Shown here: positions 35,729 through 44,216 of the stretch, piece by piece | Position numbering within the stretch: the first letter of the stretch is position 1 | Layout: every line of letters begins with the position of its first letter | Source of the DNA: Sphingobacterium thalpophilum | GTDB lineage: Bacteria; Bacteroidota; Bacteroidia; Sphingobacteriales; Sphingobacteriaceae | Direction: 5' to 3' | DNA length: 64,000 bases | NCBI RefSeq assembly: GCF_901482695.1 | Contig: NZ_LR590484.1 | Location: 5,332,001 to 5,396,000 of the forward strand | Position numbers and translations under genes: made by a program | Notes under the pieces: generated by a model | Databases searched by the model: none | What the model was told of the DNA's origin: nothing | The model's input: only the letters and a program-made list of their open reading frames with translations

Positions 35729-36589
35729 ATGAAAGCAGTTAGGTATACCGCAATCCTTGTGAGCGCGCTTCCCGTAGTATTAAAAGCGCAGAACGTAACT
35801 TTTGACGATGAGGTTAACCTTTGGAATATACAGCTCGGTCAACAGGCTACTGTCTTTGCCGAGAATGCTTACATACGATCCGGTCCCAGTCTCACATCAG
35901 CAGTTACGGATTCCCTGCGGGCAGGTACGGAGGTGACTATTGTAAGTGCTCCACACAAAGGCGCAAATATCCGTCATTTTTATGCACCCTGGTACGAAAT
36001 AACATACATAAATGACCACCAAAAAAAACATGGCTTCATCTGGCTGGGGCTACTGGCGCTCGACAAACAGACGGATAGCCAGGGGTTTCAATATCTATTT
36101 GGCTTTGACCACTTTGTACAGACCAAAGCAATAGAGGAACAGGACCATTTTTTAACATCTATTAAACGGCTGGCCCCAGATAGAAGTTTGGTATCGAGCT
36201 ACTCGTATCGCTTTCCATTTGCCGGCCAGCTTATCGCACAAGGCAAATTGTTATCTGGCATGGGACTCGAAAATGTCCAACACATCTTCCGCATGGAATT
36301 CTTGTCGGAAGCCTGTGGCGTACCCAGCGACTATTATTATGTTGCCTGGACGGGTCAGCATTTTATCTGCCTTCCGCACAGGTACTCAGTGGGCGATGCC
36401 GGTGTATTTTACCACGATGAAAAAATTCAGTTCCCCTCCGAACATAGAAAGAACAAAAACATCATTTATAAGTACATTGAGGACGGCGAGGTGCTAGACG
36501 AAGAAACCGGAAACTATAAGGTATCCAGAAGACTGGAGGCATTTAAATGGGACGGCTACAAGTTCACAAAGACACCCTTATCAGAATAA
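35729..36589 (+). CDS. Secreted SH3-like domain protein of unknown function
   Basis: The 286-residue protein starts with a signal peptide (MKAVRYTAILVSALPVVLKA, cleaved before QNV). A bacterial SH3-like domain follows at about residues 35-105, recognisable by ATVFAENAYIRSGPSLTSAVTDSLRAGTEV. The C-terminal 180 residues have no family I recognise. They contain EFLSEACGVPSDYYYVAWTG, and a charged end. It precedes a large TPR protein gene in the same direction by 46 bp, so the two probably form a unit. The second half shows no catalytic motif. Confidence 0.75.
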   Translation: MKAVRYTAILVSALPVVLKAQNVTFDDEVNLWNIQLGQQATVFAENAYIRSGPSLTSAVTDSLRAGTEVTIVSAPHKGANIRHFYAPWYEITYINDHQKKHGFIWLGLLALDKQTDSQGFQYLFGFDHFVQTKAIEEQDHFLTSIKRLAPDRSLVSSYSYRFPFAGQLIAQGKLLSGMGLENVQHIFRMEFLSEACGVPSDYYYVAWTGQHFICLPHRYSVGDAGVFYHDEKIQFPSEHRKNKNIIYKYIEDGEVLDEETGNYKVSRRLEAFKWDGYKFTKTPLSE

Positions 36590-36635
36590 AAGCCGCAGCC
36601 TAAAATAATAAAGTGAAAAAAATTAAAATCAAGGA

Positions 36636-38999
36636 ATGGAAGAGAGAAATATATACGACCTGTTCTACAACGGACAACTCGATCTTTTTATTATAGAAGG
36701 TGAAAATCAGCTAAAACAGGACAGTCGGGATGCTGCCCTATGGACACACTTAGCCATAGCCTATCATGATCAGGTATTCTATGACGGCCACGAAGCGGTA
36801 TTCGATATCATCGAGGAAAAGATGATCCCCTATTTCCGAAAAGCGCTGGCGATAGAACCGGACAACGAGACTGCTTTGTACCATATGCTGGATTATGTCT
36901 TGAGCAACCAGACGGTATTGGAGCAGATCAACCGCCCCAAAAAGCATATCGACGAGGCCAACAAGCAGGAGTTTATTGCTTATGCACGGCAATTAATCAG
37001 CATGCCTGCCATGACTCCCTACGGTTACGGTTTTCTGACCAGCATATACGAGGGGCTCAGGGACGAGGAGTCGCTCTTGGCCGTCTTGGATGAAAGCATT
37101 AATTATTTTCAAGAAGCTTTTAAAGGTGAGCGTGAGACCGCAGATCATAACATTTCCATTTCCTGGATGAAGAAAATCTATCTTTTGGATCACAACAAAA
37201 AGCTTTCTGGAGACGCGTTGACCAAATTGATCGCAGAGCAGGTTGACCGATTTGTGAGCCGAAGTGAAATGAACTTTGTCGATCTTGCTGAAATTGCCTA
37301 CGAAAATAACAACATAGATCTTGCTCTGAAGATATTGCTAAAACTGATTAAAGGAGAGAATTCCGCTGCTCACATCCATCAAGAGCTTGTCAAATGGCAC
37401 AGCCGTTTTGAGCAGCTAATTGCTGATGGCTATGACAATCCGGATGTATTCTACTATCAGCTGATTATTGAACGTAACTATTCTGAAGAAATCGGCATTC
37501 CGTTCGACTATTATTATTTACACGCGTTAAAGGTAATTGACCAGCACCCAAATGTATCCTCAGGCTATCATTTCGCGGCGGCATATTTGTATGATGACGG
37601 CCAGTATGCTGCAGCCATTCCTTACCTTCAGCAATGTGGCGACAGGCGTTGGAACGCAACAGCATGGCGACGTCTTGTTGAATGTACTTTTTTGTCTACT
37701 GGCGAAATTCACGACAGTATCCCACATTTCGATGATCTGCCACGCGAACTCTATAACGAGGCTGTCTGCCTGACCGATTTTGTGGATAATCTGGATGCCT
37801 TACAACCGGAGGATGAGCTGGATTTGCGACAACTTTGTGTAGCAATGTACCGCCAAACATATGACGCCTTCGCCCTGTATTTCGAAGAGGGAAAATATCA
37901 AAGTGACTATTTCGGCGGCCTGCACAATCGTGCAATGAATTGCAACAACCTAGCGCTCGCACTAAAAAATGTTGGCAGCCTTGAAGAAAGTTACCGTATA
38001 GCGACTGAAGGTTTGTCCTATTCGGACTTCCAGGAACTCCACATGACACGTGCCGGCGTCTTGTCACAACTTGGAGATTATGACCGGTTAAAGGAAGCTA
38101 CTCTACAGTACTTTGATATTTACTCAGTACATCTGGAAGAACTTTCAGTAACACAAGAGGATGAGGAAGAGTCCATGGAAGATGGAGAGCCCACATTTCC
38201 TCTGCCCTACCTGATGTTTGTACACGGTCTTATCGCAGATTATCACCTCGGACAATCACAGGATATCGCACAACAAGCGCAATATCTTCTGGAAAATCTC
38301 TACCAGTTCTACTGCAACAACCCGAAAATAAATGATTATCATTACCGCGATTACGAAGCTTCCAAAAATCAGGTGGAAAATATTATCTATCAAATCCTCG
38401 AATCGGACGACAGGGAATCCCGCATCCATTACTATGAGGGTATGGCAAAAAGATATCCGCATGAAGCGCAACCCTATTTTGTACTGATGCAACTGCACAA
38501 TGAAAAATCGGATTACAAATCCGTTATTGCAGCCGGAACAGACTACCTCAAAAACAAAAGACAGTTCATCATTAATGATTTCGATAAGGCGAAAACGCTA
38601 TACCTTATACTTAAAAGCCACTACTGCCTGGGCGAATTTAAGCTGGGGGCGCAACTATTCAGCCAATACGATAGCTGGATAGCCACGGTCATGGAGCCTA
38701 ATGATTATGTGCTTTGGATAAAGTTCGGTATCCTGCTGAACGCAGAAGTGGGAAACCTACAGGAATTTCATAAGTACGTCGCACTATTTAACAATTTATA
38801 TACGGAGTATAACTGGAGTTACGACGACGATTCGGAATCGGTCAAACTTGCTGAAGCACTGGCCCATTATAAAAATGGGGACCTGAAAAAAGCGCATCAT
38901 TTACTCAATGAGGTGCTTGCCTACGCAGACCACTCCCCTCTAGCCGATGAATATAAAAACACATGGAAGAAACCCGGTTTTCTGTCCAACTTATTCTGA
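36636..38999 (+). CDS. Large TPR-repeat protein of unknown function
   Basis: The 787-residue protein begins MEERNIYDLFYNGQLDLF, with no signal peptide or membrane segment, and is probably cytosolic. It is composed of helical pairs with TPR-like spacing across its length, for example YFRKALAIEPDNETALYHML near residue 67 and AHYKNGDLKKAHHLLNEVL near the C-terminus. It is acidic and rich in Tyr and Asp. No enzymatic domain is visible. It likely scaffolds protein contacts, but the partner is not shown. It probably shares transcription with the upstream SH3-domain gene. Confidence 0.75.
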   Translation: MEERNIYDLFYNGQLDLFIIEGENQLKQDSRDAALWTHLAIAYHDQVFYDGHEAVFDIIEEKMIPYFRKALAIEPDNETALYHMLDYVLSNQTVLEQINRPKKHIDEANKQEFIAYARQLISMPAMTPYGYGFLTSIYEGLRDEESLLAVLDESINYFQEAFKGERETADHNISISWMKKIYLLDHNKKLSGDALTKLIAEQVDRFVSRSEMNFVDLAEIAYENNNIDLALKILLKLIKGENSAAHIHQELVKWHSRFEQLIADGYDNPDVFYYQLIIERNYSEEIGIPFDYYYLHALKVIDQHPNVSSGYHFAAAYLYDDGQYAAAIPYLQQCGDRRWNATAWRRLVECTFLSTGEIHDSIPHFDDLPRELYNEAVCLTDFVDNLDALQPEDELDLRQLCVAMYRQTYDAFALYFEEGKYQSDYFGGLHNRAMNCNNLALALKNVGSLEESYRIATEGLSYSDFQELHMTRAGVLSQLGDYDRLKEATLQYFDIYSVHLEELSVTQEDEEESMEDGEPTFPLPYLMFVHGLIADYHLGQSQDIAQQAQYLLENLYQFYCNNPKINDYHYRDYEASKNQVENIIYQILESDDRESRIHYYEGMAKRYPHEAQPYFVLMQLHNEKSDYKSVIAAGTDYLKNKRQFIINDFDKAKTLYLILKSHYCLGEFKLGAQLFSQYDSWIATVMEPNDYVLWIKFGILLNAEVGNLQEFHKYVALFNNLYTEYNWSYDDDSESVKLAEALAHYKNGDLKKAHHLLNEVLAYADHSPLADEYKNTWKKPGFLSNLF

Positions 39000-39069
39000 G
39001 AATCTTCAAAGGAAACTGGCGTTTGACCAAAAACGCTATACGACACGTATTAAGACACACTAAAAAATG

Positions 39070-39108
39070 ACTGGCTTCCGGGATACAGCAAAGAAACCGG
39101 GAGCCAGT
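39070..39108 (+). terminator. Hairpin downstream of the TPR gene
   Basis: ACTGGCT..CCGG pairs with CCGG.AGCCAGT across 39070-39108. No T-run follows (the sequence continues TACAATAAAAG), so it may be a weak terminator or an RNA-stabilising hairpin. Confidence 0.4.
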
Positions 39109-39221
39109 TACAATAAAAGATGACTCGATTGACAAACCTAAAAAATAAAAGCTCGTTTATGAAACCAAAGTAGTATATTAGAACTGCCTTCAGGACGTGA
39201 ATACAACAGAAGATCAAATTC

Positions 39222-40154
39222 ATGGAAAAAGTAATCATCACCGGTGGAACAGGTGCTATTGGCCTTCATTTGACCCAATTGTTGGTCACAAACTTCTATG
39301 AGGTCATTATTTTTACACGAAATCCAAAAGCCTATTCGCCTCAGTCTAATATCCGTTATGTACATTGGGATCCCCGACAACAGATTATCGATACCAATTC
39401 GGTTCAGGAGGCGGATTATATAATTAACCTTGCCGGAGCCAATCTGAATGCATCACGATGGACCAAAACTTATCAGCAGGAGATTATTTCGAGCCGGGTA
39501 GAAAGCGGGCAGCTCATCGCGCAGGCATTAAAACAGATTCCTAATCAGGTAAAGGCTGTGATATCTGCCTCCGCCATTGGTTGGTATGGTGCTGATGACA
39601 GTTATCAGAGAAAACCCTTTGAAGAGGGTGATCCGCAGGGAGGCGACTTTCTATCCTGGGTGTGCAATCTTTGGGAAGGGAGTATTAAACCCATTGAAGC
39701 TCTAGACAAAAGGCTTGTTATTTTACGTTTTGGAGTCGTTATCAGTAAAGAACAAGGGCTACTCAAAGAAATGAACAGGCTGCTACAATTCCGTATCAAT
39801 CCGATCCTCGGTTCGGGAAAGCAAATGCTGAGCTGGATCCATATGGAAGACCTCGCCCGCATGATGCTATTTTCGCTGCAGCAGAGCGCAATGGCTGGTG
39901 TATATAATGCCTGTGCTTCAGAGCCACTGCCGTTGCGGGAATTTACTAGACGTATAGCACGTCATAAATACGGTTTGTTTTACCTGCCCCTACCCGTCCC
40001 ATCCCTGCTGATCAAATTACTATTGGGAAAAAAAGGACAGGAAATGGTACTCAACAGCACCTGGGTAAGCAACAGAAAAATACTGAACGAAAAATTTCCT
40101 TTTAAATACCCCGTATTGGACAATAATTGTTTAGACAATTTACACATTGGTTAA
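39222..40154 (+). CDS. TIGR01777 family NAD-dependent epimerase-like protein
   Basis: The 310-residue protein is an extended short-chain dehydrogenase of the TIGR01777/SDR39U1 type. The Rossmann motif GGTGAIGLHL (residues 8-17) is followed by INLAGANLNASRWT, the SASAIGWYG active-site region with a Tyr of the YxxxK type shifted as usual in this group, and a C-terminal DUF1731 region (IARHKYGLFYLPLPVPSLLIKLLLG...VLNSTWVSNRKI). The reaction is unknown for the family; an envelope or cell-division link in E. coli (YfcH) is not functionally proven. Confidence 0.9.
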   Translation: MEKVIITGGTGAIGLHLTQLLVTNFYEVIIFTRNPKAYSPQSNIRYVHWDPRQQIIDTNSVQEADYIINLAGANLNASRWTKTYQQEIISSRVESGQLIAQALKQIPNQVKAVISASAIGWYGADDSYQRKPFEEGDPQGGDFLSWVCNLWEGSIKPIEALDKRLVILRFGVVISKEQGLLKEMNRLLQFRINPILGSGKQMLSWIHMEDLARMMLFSLQQSAMAGVYNACASEPLPLREFTRRIARHKYGLFYLPLPVPSLLIKLLLGKKGQEMVLNSTWVSNRKILNEKFPFKYPVLDNNCLDNLHIG

Positions 40155-40196
40155 CTGTAAAGAAGGTACCATCCCCTCCATTCTGGACAAAATCCG

Positions 40197-40204
40197 TATA
40201 TTTG
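40197..40204 (+). promoter_or_regulatory. -7 promoter element abutting the FAH-family start codon
   Basis: TATATTTG matches TAnnTTTG and is only six bases before the ATG at 40211. If used, it gives a transcript with a leader of about 2 nt. No -33 TTG is visible. Confidence 0.45.
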
Positions 40205-40210
40205 CGGCTT

Positions 40211-41071
40211 ATGAAGATTTTTAGATATGGCGCAAAGGGCTCCGAAAAAGCGGGAGTCATTTTAAACGAAAAGAAATATGATGTTTCAGCAGGAAACTTT
40301 CAATATAACCGTGATTTCTTTGCTAATCCGGCAAGTCTGGAACGGCTCCAGCGGTATGTAAACGACAATAGTACAACACTGAAAGAGATTTCTCCAGATG
40401 AACGTATCGGCACACCGTTGGAAACACCTTCCAAAATTCTGTGTGTAGGCCTCAATTTTGATGATCATGTAAAAGAAACCAACTTGCAGCAGGCTGCCGA
40501 ACCCATTGTGTTTATGAAATCGGTGTCTGCCTTCAATGGCCCCTTTGACGGCATCACTTTACCAAAAAATTCGGTAAAATCAGATTGGGAAACCGAACTT
40601 GCTATCGTGATTGGCAAGAAAGCCTCGTATGTCAGCGAAGACAAGGCCCTTGACCACGTATTTGGTTACGTACTGCACAACGATGTGACGGAACGTGAAT
40701 TCCAGATCGAAAGAGGTGGCACCTGGGATAAAGGAAAAGGCTGTGACACATTTGCTCCCGTGGGGCCTTTCATCGCTACAAAAGATGAGATTACAGACGT
40801 GAACAATCTGAGGATATGGCTTAAGCTGAATGGCGAAATCATGCAGGATGGCAACACCAAAGATTTTATCTACCGCGTTCCCAAACTGGTATCCTATTTA
40901 AGTCAGTTTATGTCTTTGCTTCCCGGTGATATCATCTCTACAGGCTCTCCGGCTGGCTCCGGTATGGGCAAATCACCGCAGCGGTTTCTCCGCGACGGCG
41001 ATGTTATCGAGTATGGTATCGAAGGTTTAGGGTCTGGTCGCCAGAAAGTTGTGGCTTACCCCCAATCCTGA
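40211..41071 (+). CDS. Fumarylacetoacetate hydrolase (FAH) family protein
   Basis: With the start at 40211 (MKIFRYGAKG) the protein has 286 residues and the FAH fold. The metal-binding region reads KILCVGLNFDDHVKE, then PIVFMKSVSAFNGPFDGITLP, DWETELAIVIGKKA, and the catalytic NDVTEREFQ with metal ligands nearby. GDIISTGSPAGSGMG completes the active site. FAH-family enzymes are acylpyruvate hydrolases, isomerases or decarboxylases; the exact substrate is unknown. The longer frame from 40127 overlaps the upstream gene and is not supported by the promoter position. Confidence 0.9.
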   Translation: MKIFRYGAKGSEKAGVILNEKKYDVSAGNFQYNRDFFANPASLERLQRYVNDNSTTLKEISPDERIGTPLETPSKILCVGLNFDDHVKETNLQQAAEPIVFMKSVSAFNGPFDGITLPKNSVKSDWETELAIVIGKKASYVSEDKALDHVFGYVLHNDVTEREFQIERGGTWDKGKGCDTFAPVGPFIATKDEITDVNNLRIWLKLNGEIMQDGNTKDFIYRVPKLVSYLSQFMSLLPGDIISTGSPAGSGMGKSPQRFLRDGDVIEYGIEGLGSGRQKVVAYPQS

Positions 41072-41092
41072 CAGCTATAGGACGGTCTTGCA

Positions 41093-41125
41093 ATCTTTCA
41101 GAACTTAGCGTCAGTTCTGAAAGAT
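41093..41125. terminator. 13-bp hairpin between the FAH gene and metNIQ
   Basis: ATCTTTCAGAACT pairs perfectly with AGTTCTGAAAGAT around a 7-base loop. The following sequence CGCCCGAAGTACTGTTTTT has no immediate T-run. It is a probable transcription boundary, though not a textbook terminator. Confidence 0.5.
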
Positions 41126-41168
41126 CGCCCGAAGTACTGTTTTTCGTCATTTCATTTTATTTTATCAA

Positions 41169-41188
41169 GTACATTTATGTACATTTAT
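41169..41188 (+). repeat. Perfect 10-bp tandem repeat upstream of metN
   Basis: GTACATTTAT occurs twice in direct succession at 41169-41178 and 41179-41188. Each copy contains TACATTTA, one base from the TAnnTTTG promoter element. The repeat lies 50 bases before metN and may be promoter or regulator sequence for the methionine importer. Confidence 0.4.
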
Positions 41189-41237
41189 AGCAGCATCCGC
41201 TATCATCAGATAAACTAAGTAAATCCCTGAAGGGTCA

Positions 41238-42257
41238 ATGATTCAACTAAACAACATATCCAAATCATTCAAAGTAAAATCCAAACGGATCGAAGCGTTA
41301 AAGGAGCTGTCCTTGTCAATCGGCAAAGGTGAGATATTTGGCGTCATAGGGGCTTCAGGCGCCGGAAAAAGTACGCTGATCCGATGTGTAAATCTTCTGG
41401 AGCGACCCGACACAGGCCAGGTAATAATTGAGAATGAAGACCTGATGTCCATGTCATCCAGTGACTTGATGATGAAACGCCGAAAAATCGGAATGATTTT
41501 CCAGCACTTTAACCTGCTCTCATCGCGAACCGTTTTTGACAACATCGCGTTTCCCCTGCAACTTGAGGGAAAACCTAAGGCCATTATCCGCCAAAAGGTT
41601 TCTGAATTATTACGTTTGGTAGGACTCGAAGATAAGGCAGAGAGCTATCCCGCAAATTTATCAGGCGGGCAAAAGCAACGTGTTGCTATCGCCAGGGCCT
41701 TAGCCAATGATCCCGCTATCCTTCTCTGTGATGAGGCAACCAGCGCGCTTGACCCCGCAACAACAAAATCCATCCTTGCGCTGTTAAAAAAAATCAACAA
41801 ACAATTTGGTCTTACCATTTTGTTGATCACCCATGAAATGGAGGTCATTAAAAACATCTGTGACAGGGTAGCGGTACTCGACAGGGGCCAATTGATTGAA
41901 AGTGGTACCGTTGAAACTATTTTCGCAAATCCGCAGAAAAAAATCACACAGGATTTCATCCATTCTTCTTTACAGGTGGATATACCTTTAAATTTCCAGG
42001 AACGGTTAAAATCCGAGGGAAATCCTCTCGTCGAAATCTATGTAACGTCTAACGACGAATCCATTGCTTTTATCCGGCACCTCGAACAACACTTTCAGGT
42101 CAGGACAAATATTATCACGGCACAGATAGATTATGTCGGCAACATGAAGTTCGGCGTTATGCTGGTCGAACTCTCGGGCCATGGCGACGGTATCGGCAAA
42201 AGTCTTTCTTATTTAATCGATAAACATCCACAAACTAAAGTATTGGGTTATGTCTGA
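41238..42257 (+). CDS. metN: Methionine ABC transporter, ATP-binding protein
   Basis: The ATPase of the MetNIQ importer for L- and D-methionine, 339 residues. It has Walker A GASGAGKS (38-45), Q-loop IGMIFQHFNLL, signature LSGGQKQRVAIARAL, Walker B ILLCDEATSALDP and the H-loop ITHEME. The C-terminal 95 residues form a NIL domain (VEIYVTSNDESIAFIRHLE...VGNMKFGVMLVEL), which senses methionine and inhibits transport in other MetN proteins. It overlaps metI by 8 bp. Confidence 0.95.
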   Translation: MIQLNNISKSFKVKSKRIEALKELSLSIGKGEIFGVIGASGAGKSTLIRCVNLLERPDTGQVIIENEDLMSMSSSDLMMKRRKIGMIFQHFNLLSSRTVFDNIAFPLQLEGKPKAIIRQKVSELLRLVGLEDKAESYPANLSGGQKQRVAIARALANDPAILLCDEATSALDPATTKSILALLKKINKQFGLTILLITHEMEVIKNICDRVAVLDRGQLIESGTVETIFANPQKKITQDFIHSSLQVDIPLNFQERLKSEGNPLVEIYVTSNDESIAFIRHLEQHFQVRTNIITAQIDYVGNMKFGVMLVELSGHGDGIGKSLSYLIDKHPQTKVLGYV

Positions 42258-42903
42258 CCAGGTATTTGATTTACTCCTTGCAGGAACCTGCGAAACATTA
42301 TTAATGACGTTCCTATCCGGATTTTTTGGCTTTCTGATCGGGCTTCCGCTCGGGATATACCTATTTTTAACCCGTGAACATCAGTTGCTGGAAAACAAAA
42401 GCATGCATCAGATTGTTTCGCTCATAGTCAACGTGTTTCGGTCTATTCCATTCATTATCCTTATTGTATGGATGATTCCGTTTACGCGTCAGATTGTAGG
42501 AACATCAATAGGTATGTCAGCAGCATTGGTCCCTTTGAGTATTGGCGCAGCCCCTTTCATTGCGAGATTAGTAGAAAACAGTCTACTGGAAATTCCAGGT
42601 GGCCTCATCGAAGCCGCCAGAGCTATGGGAGCAAGCAGCAGACAAGTCATAGTTAAGGTATTGCTTCCGGAAGCACTACCCTCATTGATAAACAATGCCA
42701 CCATAACCCTGATCACGCTGGTAGGCTATTCAGCAATGGGGGGCGCGGTAGGCGCCGGAGGATTGGGACAGATCGGCTATCAATATGGGTATGTGGGATA
42801 CGACACCTTTATTATGAACGCTGTCCTTATTTTATTAATTTTAATTGTATTCCTGTTACAGTATACAGGTGATTATATAGCAAAAAAAGTAAACCATCGT
42901 TAA
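42250..42903 (+). CDS. metI: Methionine ABC transporter, permease
   Basis: The 217-residue permease has five hydrophobic segments and the type I importer EAA loop, LIEAARAMGASSRQVIVKVLLPEALPSL, which contacts MetN. It starts 8 bp inside the end of metN and lies 6 bp before metQ, showing tight translational coupling. Its size is the norm for MetI. It sits in the inner membrane, forming the channel as a dimer. Confidence 0.95.
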   Translation: MSDQVFDLLLAGTCETLLMTFLSGFFGFLIGLPLGIYLFLTREHQLLENKSMHQIVSLIVNVFRSIPFIILIVWMIPFTRQIVGTSIGMSAALVPLSIGAAPFIARLVENSLLEIPGGLIEAARAMGASSRQVIVKVLLPEALPSLINNATITLITLVGYSAMGGAVGAGGLGQIGYQYGYVGYDTFIMNAVLILLILIVFLLQYTGDYIAKKVNHR

Positions 42904-42918
42904 CATTAAATGTGTCAT

Positions 42919-43731
42919 ATGAAAAAATTGAACTTAGCATTTGCAGTCTTAGCCTTTAGTCTGATCACTATAGTAGCTTGCAATAACCGGGAGAAGAAGG
43001 AAAATACCCTGCGAGTTGGTGTTGTAACAGGACCCGAAAAGGAACTTGCGGAAACAGCTAAGAAAGTCGCAAAAGAAAAGTTCAATCTTAATGTGGAACT
43101 TGTATCATTCAATGATTACGTTGTCCCAAACGAAGCACTAAATCAAGGAGATATCGACGTCAATGTCTTTCAGCATCAGCCTTATTTACAGGAGCAATCA
43201 CGGCAGCGCGGATTTACCAAGCTGACAATCGTGGGCAATACATTTGTTTTTCCTATCGTAGCTTATTCAAAAAAAATCAGGACAATCACGGAGCTTCAGC
43301 CGGGAGCAACAGTAGCGATTCCCAATGACCCGACCAATGGGGGGCGGGCGCTATTGCTGCTGCAGCGGGAAGGAATTATTGGACTAAAGGAAAATGTGGG
43401 TATACAGCCTAAAGTAACAGATATTGTCACTAATCCCAAACAGATCAAAATTATTGAAATGGAAGCACCGCAGCTTCCAAGAGTACTCGACGATCCGCAA
43501 GTCACAATTGCCATCATTAACAATAGTTTTGCCGCTCAGGCAGGACTGGATCCCGACAAAGTGGGCTTATTTACGGAAGACAAAGAATCCCCTTATGTCA
43601 ATTTAATTGTCGCACGTTCTGACAACAAAAACGATGAGAAAGTTCAGCAATTTATTCAGGCGTACCAGTCTCCCGAAGTTGAGGCCACAGCGAAAAAAGT
43701 GTTTAAGAACGGTGCCATCAAAGGCTGGTAA
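42919..43731 (+). CDS. metQ: Methionine ABC transporter, substrate-binding lipoprotein
   Basis: The NlpA/MetQ family binding protein has 270 residues from the ATG at 42919 and a lipoprotein signal ending in IVAC, with Cys around residue 21. Landmarks are LRVGVVTGPEKELAETAKKVA, DYVVPNEALNQGDIDVNVFQHQPYL, GATVAIPNDPTNGGRALLLLQ and AIINNSFAAQAGLDP, all typical of the methionine-binding cleft. An ATG three codons upstream (42910) is possible but gives a poorer signal peptide. It is third in metNIQ and is followed 13 bp later by a YchJ-like gene. Confidence 0.95.
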   Translation: MKKLNLAFAVLAFSLITIVACNNREKKENTLRVGVVTGPEKELAETAKKVAKEKFNLNVELVSFNDYVVPNEALNQGDIDVNVFQHQPYLQEQSRQRGFTKLTIVGNTFVFPIVAYSKKIRTITELQPGATVAIPNDPTNGGRALLLLQREGIIGLKENVGIQPKVTDIVTNPKQIKIIEMEAPQLPRVLDDPQVTIAIINNSFAAQAGLDPDKVGLFTEDKESPYVNLIVARSDNKNDEKVQQFIQAYQSPEVEATAKKVFKNGAIKGW

Positions 43732-43744
43732 AAAGGCTCGATTC

Positions 43745-44125
43745 ATGATAAAAGCAAACGATGCATGCCCCTGCTGCTCTGGCAGTGCATTTAGTGAATG
43801 CTGTCAGCTGATACATCTTTCCCCAGCCAAAGCGCAGACGGCCGAAGCTCTCATGCGCGCACGCTACAGTGCTTTTGCGACTGCGGACATAGACTTCCTA
43901 TACAACACATATCACCCTACCACGAAGAGATTTCAAAATAAAAATTCCATTCGACAGTGGGCCATGGAAAACAAGTGGATGCAGCTGGTTATTCTTAAAT
44001 CAACTATTCACACCGTTGAATTTGAAGCACACTACCTAGACGCAAATATGGAGGTACAGGTGCACCATGAAAAATCAACATTCAAGAAACAGGGAGAATT
44101 ATGGTATTATGTTGACGGGCACTAG
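43745..44125 (+). CDS. YchJ-family SEC-C motif protein
   Basis: The 126-residue protein has the N-terminal SEC-C zinc motif CPCCSGSAFSECC (about residues 7-19) followed by a short NTF2-like YchJ domain (AEALMRARYSAFATADIDFLYNTYHP...WMQLVILKS). In the family the Cys cluster binds zinc; the cellular role is not established. It starts 13 bp after metQ and is likely cotranscribed with metNIQ. The start at 43745 places the SEC-C motif at the expected N-terminal position; the much longer frame from 43607 only reflects overlap with metQ. Confidence 0.88.
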   Translation: MIKANDACPCCSGSAFSECCQLIHLSPAKAQTAEALMRARYSAFATADIDFLYNTYHPTTKRFQNKNSIRQWAMENKWMQLVILKSTIHTVEFEAHYLDANMEVQVHHEKSTFKKQGELWYYVDGH

Positions 44126-44139
44126 TGCTTGTGACAAAT

Positions 44140-44183
44140 AAAAAGTCGGGCTTAACTTTGTGATGTTAGGCCCGACTTTTTTT
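44140..44183. terminator. Strong bidirectional terminator
   Basis: A stem AAAAAGTCGGGC/GCCCGACTTTTT with inner TAAC/GTTA pairing spans 44140-44183, with A- and T-runs on the flanks. It ends metNIQ-ychJ and the opposite symporter gene. Confidence 0.85.
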
Positions 44184-44216
44184 ATGGAGCTCGGTCTTAT
44201 GGCAGACAGTGTAAGA

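Noticed and set aside
41126..41237. SAM riboswitch in the metNIQ leader
   Set aside because: The small hairpins (ATAGC/GCTAT near 41187-41212 and CCC/GGG just before the ATG) do not reproduce the conserved core of any SAM riboswitch I know.
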